Below are positions 62,159-64,000 of a DNA stretch of 64,000 nucleotides, one piece after another. The notes beneath the pieces were generated by a model. The model ran no database searches. It saw nothing but the letters and a program-made list of their open reading frames with translations, and was not told where the DNA came from. The stretch is from Salinimonas profundi. GTDB taxonomy: Bacteria > Pseudomonadota > Gammaproteobacteria > Enterobacterales > Alteromonadaceae. The position numbers and the translations under genes are program-made. Every line of letters starts with the position of its first letter. Position 1 is the first letter of the stretch. Where the stretch lies: assembly GCF_014750655.1 (NCBI RefSeq), contig NZ_JABBXD010000001.1, positions 107,002 through 171,001 of the forward strand. The letters are read 5' to 3'.

Positions 62159-63175
62159 TTAAGCATGGTCGGCCCCGTTGCCCTCTCCGGGTGCATCAGC
62201 GCGTCCTGCTGACTGAGTACTTCCGGGCTTTTGGCCAGGTTTGTCTTCGCCACCCTCGGATGACGATTTCTTTTCTGCAGATTCAACTGCATTTAACATG
62301 CCATCAAGTTGTTTACCCCCTTTGGCATCAAAATCGAGTGTGCGGATGGGAAATGGAATAAGAATGTCATTGTCAGCCAGCGTTTTTCTGACGGTGACAA
62401 TAGCGTCATGTCGCACCTTCATAAAGTTGTGTTCGCCAGGATATTTTATCCAGAACCACAACAGTAAATTTACGCTGCTGTCGCCGAAAGACTCAGCATA
62501 GACATCGGTCTCTTCATTTTTAATGACATAATCCCGCTGATTTATCGCTTCAACGATGACGTCTCTTGCTTTCACCGGATCATCGGCGTACGAAATGCCT
62601 ACCGGTACTTCAATGCGACGGTAACCCAACGCGCTGTAGTTGGTAAGTATATTTCTGAAAAGTATCTTGTTAGGGATAATTTCCAGCTGGCCATGAAACG
62701 TCTCAACCAGCGTATTGCGCAAATTAATAGACCTTACATTGCCAAATACACCGTTTGCTTCAATCACGTCACCGATCTCGAAGGGCTTGCGAATCCCCAT
62801 TGCAATGCCGGCGATAAAGTTCTCGGTCAAATCCTGAAAAGCAAAGCCGATAGCCAGGCCGACAATGCCGGCACCCGCGAGCAGTGAGGTGACCGTTCCC
62901 TGAAGGCCAACAAAGTCAAGTGCAATGAAGATACCCGCAATAGTGATGAACGCTTTGGCAATGGCAGTAATGAGATCGGCAATCTGGCGTGATTCGAAAG
63001 CCCGGCGCAAAATACGTTGAAGCGCACTGCCTGCTGCCTTGGCAATAAGTCCAAATGCAATCGCAATGACAATTGCCACTACCATATTAGGCAGATGCTT
63101 TATGCCTTCTTCCAGCCACGTTTGTAACTTACCGTTTATAAGCTTGTAGACCTCGTCAAGTTTAGGTAAATCCAT
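62159..63175 (-). CDS. MscS-family mechanosensitive channel
   Basis: 338 residues: three N-terminal transmembrane helices (about 27-50, 68-88 and 92-118), the pore helix GAGIVGLAIGFAFQDLTENFIAG, then the beta domain GDVIEANGVFGNVRSINLRNTLVET and the cytosolic cage. The C terminus is a charged Gly/Ser tail. It opens under membrane tension and lets ions out on hypo-osmotic shock. It has the short single-core architecture. Followed by the entericidin-like gene 25 nt downstream. Confidence 0.92.
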   Translation of the reverse strand: MDLPKLDEVYKLINGKLQTWLEEGIKHLPNMVVAIVIAIAFGLIAKAAGSALQRILRRAFESRQIADLITAIAKAFITIAGIFIALDFVGLQGTVTSLLAGAGIVGLAIGFAFQDLTENFIAGIAMGIRKPFEIGDVIEANGVFGNVRSINLRNTLVETFHGQLEIIPNKILFRNILTNYSALGYRRIEVPVGISYADDPVKARDVIVEAINQRDYVIKNEETDVYAESFGDSSVNLLLWFWIKYPGEHNFMKVRHDAIVTVRKTLADNDILIPFPIRTLDFDAKGGKQLDGMLNAVESAEKKSSSEGGEDKPGQKPGSTQSAGRADAPGEGNGADHA

Positions 63176-63456
63176 AGTGATTCAGCTGTACTCCTGATTT
63201 AGGTATGTGAAAGTTAAGCCGCTAATTTCAATACAAATATAGTTAGCAGGAAGTTCATTTGTAATTGTTGCCCCGACCAGAACGCTACTAACAGAAAAGT
63301 GAGTAAAAACTACTTAGTTGTTGAAAAACAGACACAAAATTACACTGTAAATAATCCTGTGCGGATAAATGAAGAAAAAAGTGCATCTTAAGTCTTTCTG
63401 AACGGGCTTCCATGCTAATGTTTGATTTATCGCTAACAGAAAATAAGGGAACGGTT

Positions 63457-63759
63457 GTGGCAGAGAAATTATCAGATGAACAGGTCAAATCAGCGCTTGC
63501 CGAATTAAATACATTAACGGGCGACTCAGGAGAGTGGGTGCGTGAAGGCGATAAAATCTCCAAGACATTTGAATTTAAAAGCTTTATTCGCGCTTTCGGA
63601 TGGATGAGCCAAATGGCGATTTGGGCTGAGAAACTGGTGCACCATCCAGAATGGTTTAACGTATATAATAAGGTTGAGGTTACGTTGACCACCCACGATG
63701 CCGGCGGTTTAACAGAGCTTGATTTTAAGATGGCTGAAAAAATGGAAAAATTTCGATAA
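63457..63759 (+). CDS. phhB: Pterin-4a-carbinolamine dehydratase
   Basis: 100 residues from the GTG at 63457, which has AAGGGA 5-6 nt upstream; a longer ATG frame from 63412 is less likely. [44 protein letters not shown] has the dehydratase HHPEW motif with the catalytic His pair. It recycles the pterin cofactor of phenylalanine hydroxylase (phhB) or serves as a side-activity enzyme of pterin metabolism; no phhA gene lies here. It is alone in its transcription unit. Confidence 0.85.
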   Translation: MAEKLSDEQVKSALAELNTLTGDSGEWVREGDKISKTFEFKSFIRAFGWMSQMAIWAEKLVHHPEWFNVYNKVEVTLTTHDAGGLTELDFKMAEKMEKFR

Positions 63760-63853
63760 GCAACAGTAGACGGCTTGGCTGCAGCAAAAATAAGCAGATC
63801 GCCTGTTTATCCATCGTTTAGTCAAATAAATGAAATATTGTCTGTTGAGAGCC

Positions 63854-63881
63854 TTGTCATTAAGTCGGCGCTATGTATAAT
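63854..63881 (+). promoter_or_regulatory. Strong sigma70 promoter of the tRNA
   Basis: TTGTCA (63854-63859) and TATAAT (63876-63881) are 16 nt apart. The start near 63888 is about 40 nt before the mature tRNA. Confidence 0.75.
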
Positions 63882-63928
63882 ACGCACCACTTGAGCAGGC
63901 CCAGAACACTTGCTTAAGATAGTACAGT

Positions 63929-64000
<72 letters not shown>

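Noticed and set aside
63288..63692. 134-codon minus-strand frame
   Set aside because: It lies antisense over the pterin carbinolamine dehydratase gene, which has clear family motifs and a ribosome site.

Overview
The window reads as a moderate-GC chromosomal segment of a marine gammaproteobacterium of the Alteromonadales (Alteromonas/Salinimonas-like). This rests on protein families: an HdfR/MaoP pair, an S46 dipeptidyl-peptidase, DUF3718 and DUF2789 proteins, a recC-recB-recD operon, and a gammaproteobacterial initiator tRNA at the right edge. No phage, transposon, CRISPR array or rRNA was seen; it is ordinary chromosome with several dense signalling and metabolic islands.

0-11 kb: a lipoprotein gene and a YqjD/YqjE/YqjK-like stress membrane operon are followed by a five-gene signalling operon read leftwards. 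In transcription order it encodes an NtrC-type sigma54 activator, a 75-residue stand-alone histidine-kinase phosphoacceptor (DHp) domain, a CHASE3 sensor kinase, a single-domain receiver, and a REC-HisKA-HATPase-REC-REC hybrid kinase. Divergent to it is an ExoD-family membrane protein whose upstream region carries a good sigma54 -24/-12 promoter and a perfect 19-bp palindrome about 120 bp upstream of the predicted start. A GGDEF(degenerate)-EAL protein is convergent with exoD. I regard this as the most interesting system in the window.

11-22 kb: LysR regulator, rhodanese and an ArsR-type regulator, class II fumarase with a PRC-barrel protein, the maoP-hdfR locus, two small DUF proteins, the S46 peptidase, and an RNase J-like nuclease that may start at AUU. 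21-29 kb: a small secreted peptide and a membrane protein, then a 1424-residue periplasmic-propeller sensor with PAS-GGDEF-EAL output behind a CRP-like site, then a two-subunit molybdenum hydroxylase (IorAB type).

29-45 kb: an acyl-CoA synthetase, a frameshifted small secreted protein, dimeric dUTPase, a probable structured non-coding RNA with its own terminator, recC-recB-recD, and a large secreted zinc metalloprotease. 44.5-52 kb: an aspartoacylase-like peptidase with moeB read leftwards, and moaB-moaC-moaD-moaE-modA-modB-modC read rightwards from a shared palindrome-bearing control region; then hemN behind a class-II-like FNR promoter. The Mo genes supply molybdate and molybdopterin to enzymes such as the IorAB pair.

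52-64 kb: a catabolic cluster of histidine phosphatase, acyl-CoA dehydrogenase, APH-type kinase, quinone oxidoreductase, SDR and a second acyl-CoA dehydrogenase; then small envelope proteins, a LysR regulator, an entericidin-type lipoprotein of 50 residues next to an MscS channel, a pterin carbinolamine dehydratase, and the initiator tRNA truncated by the window end.
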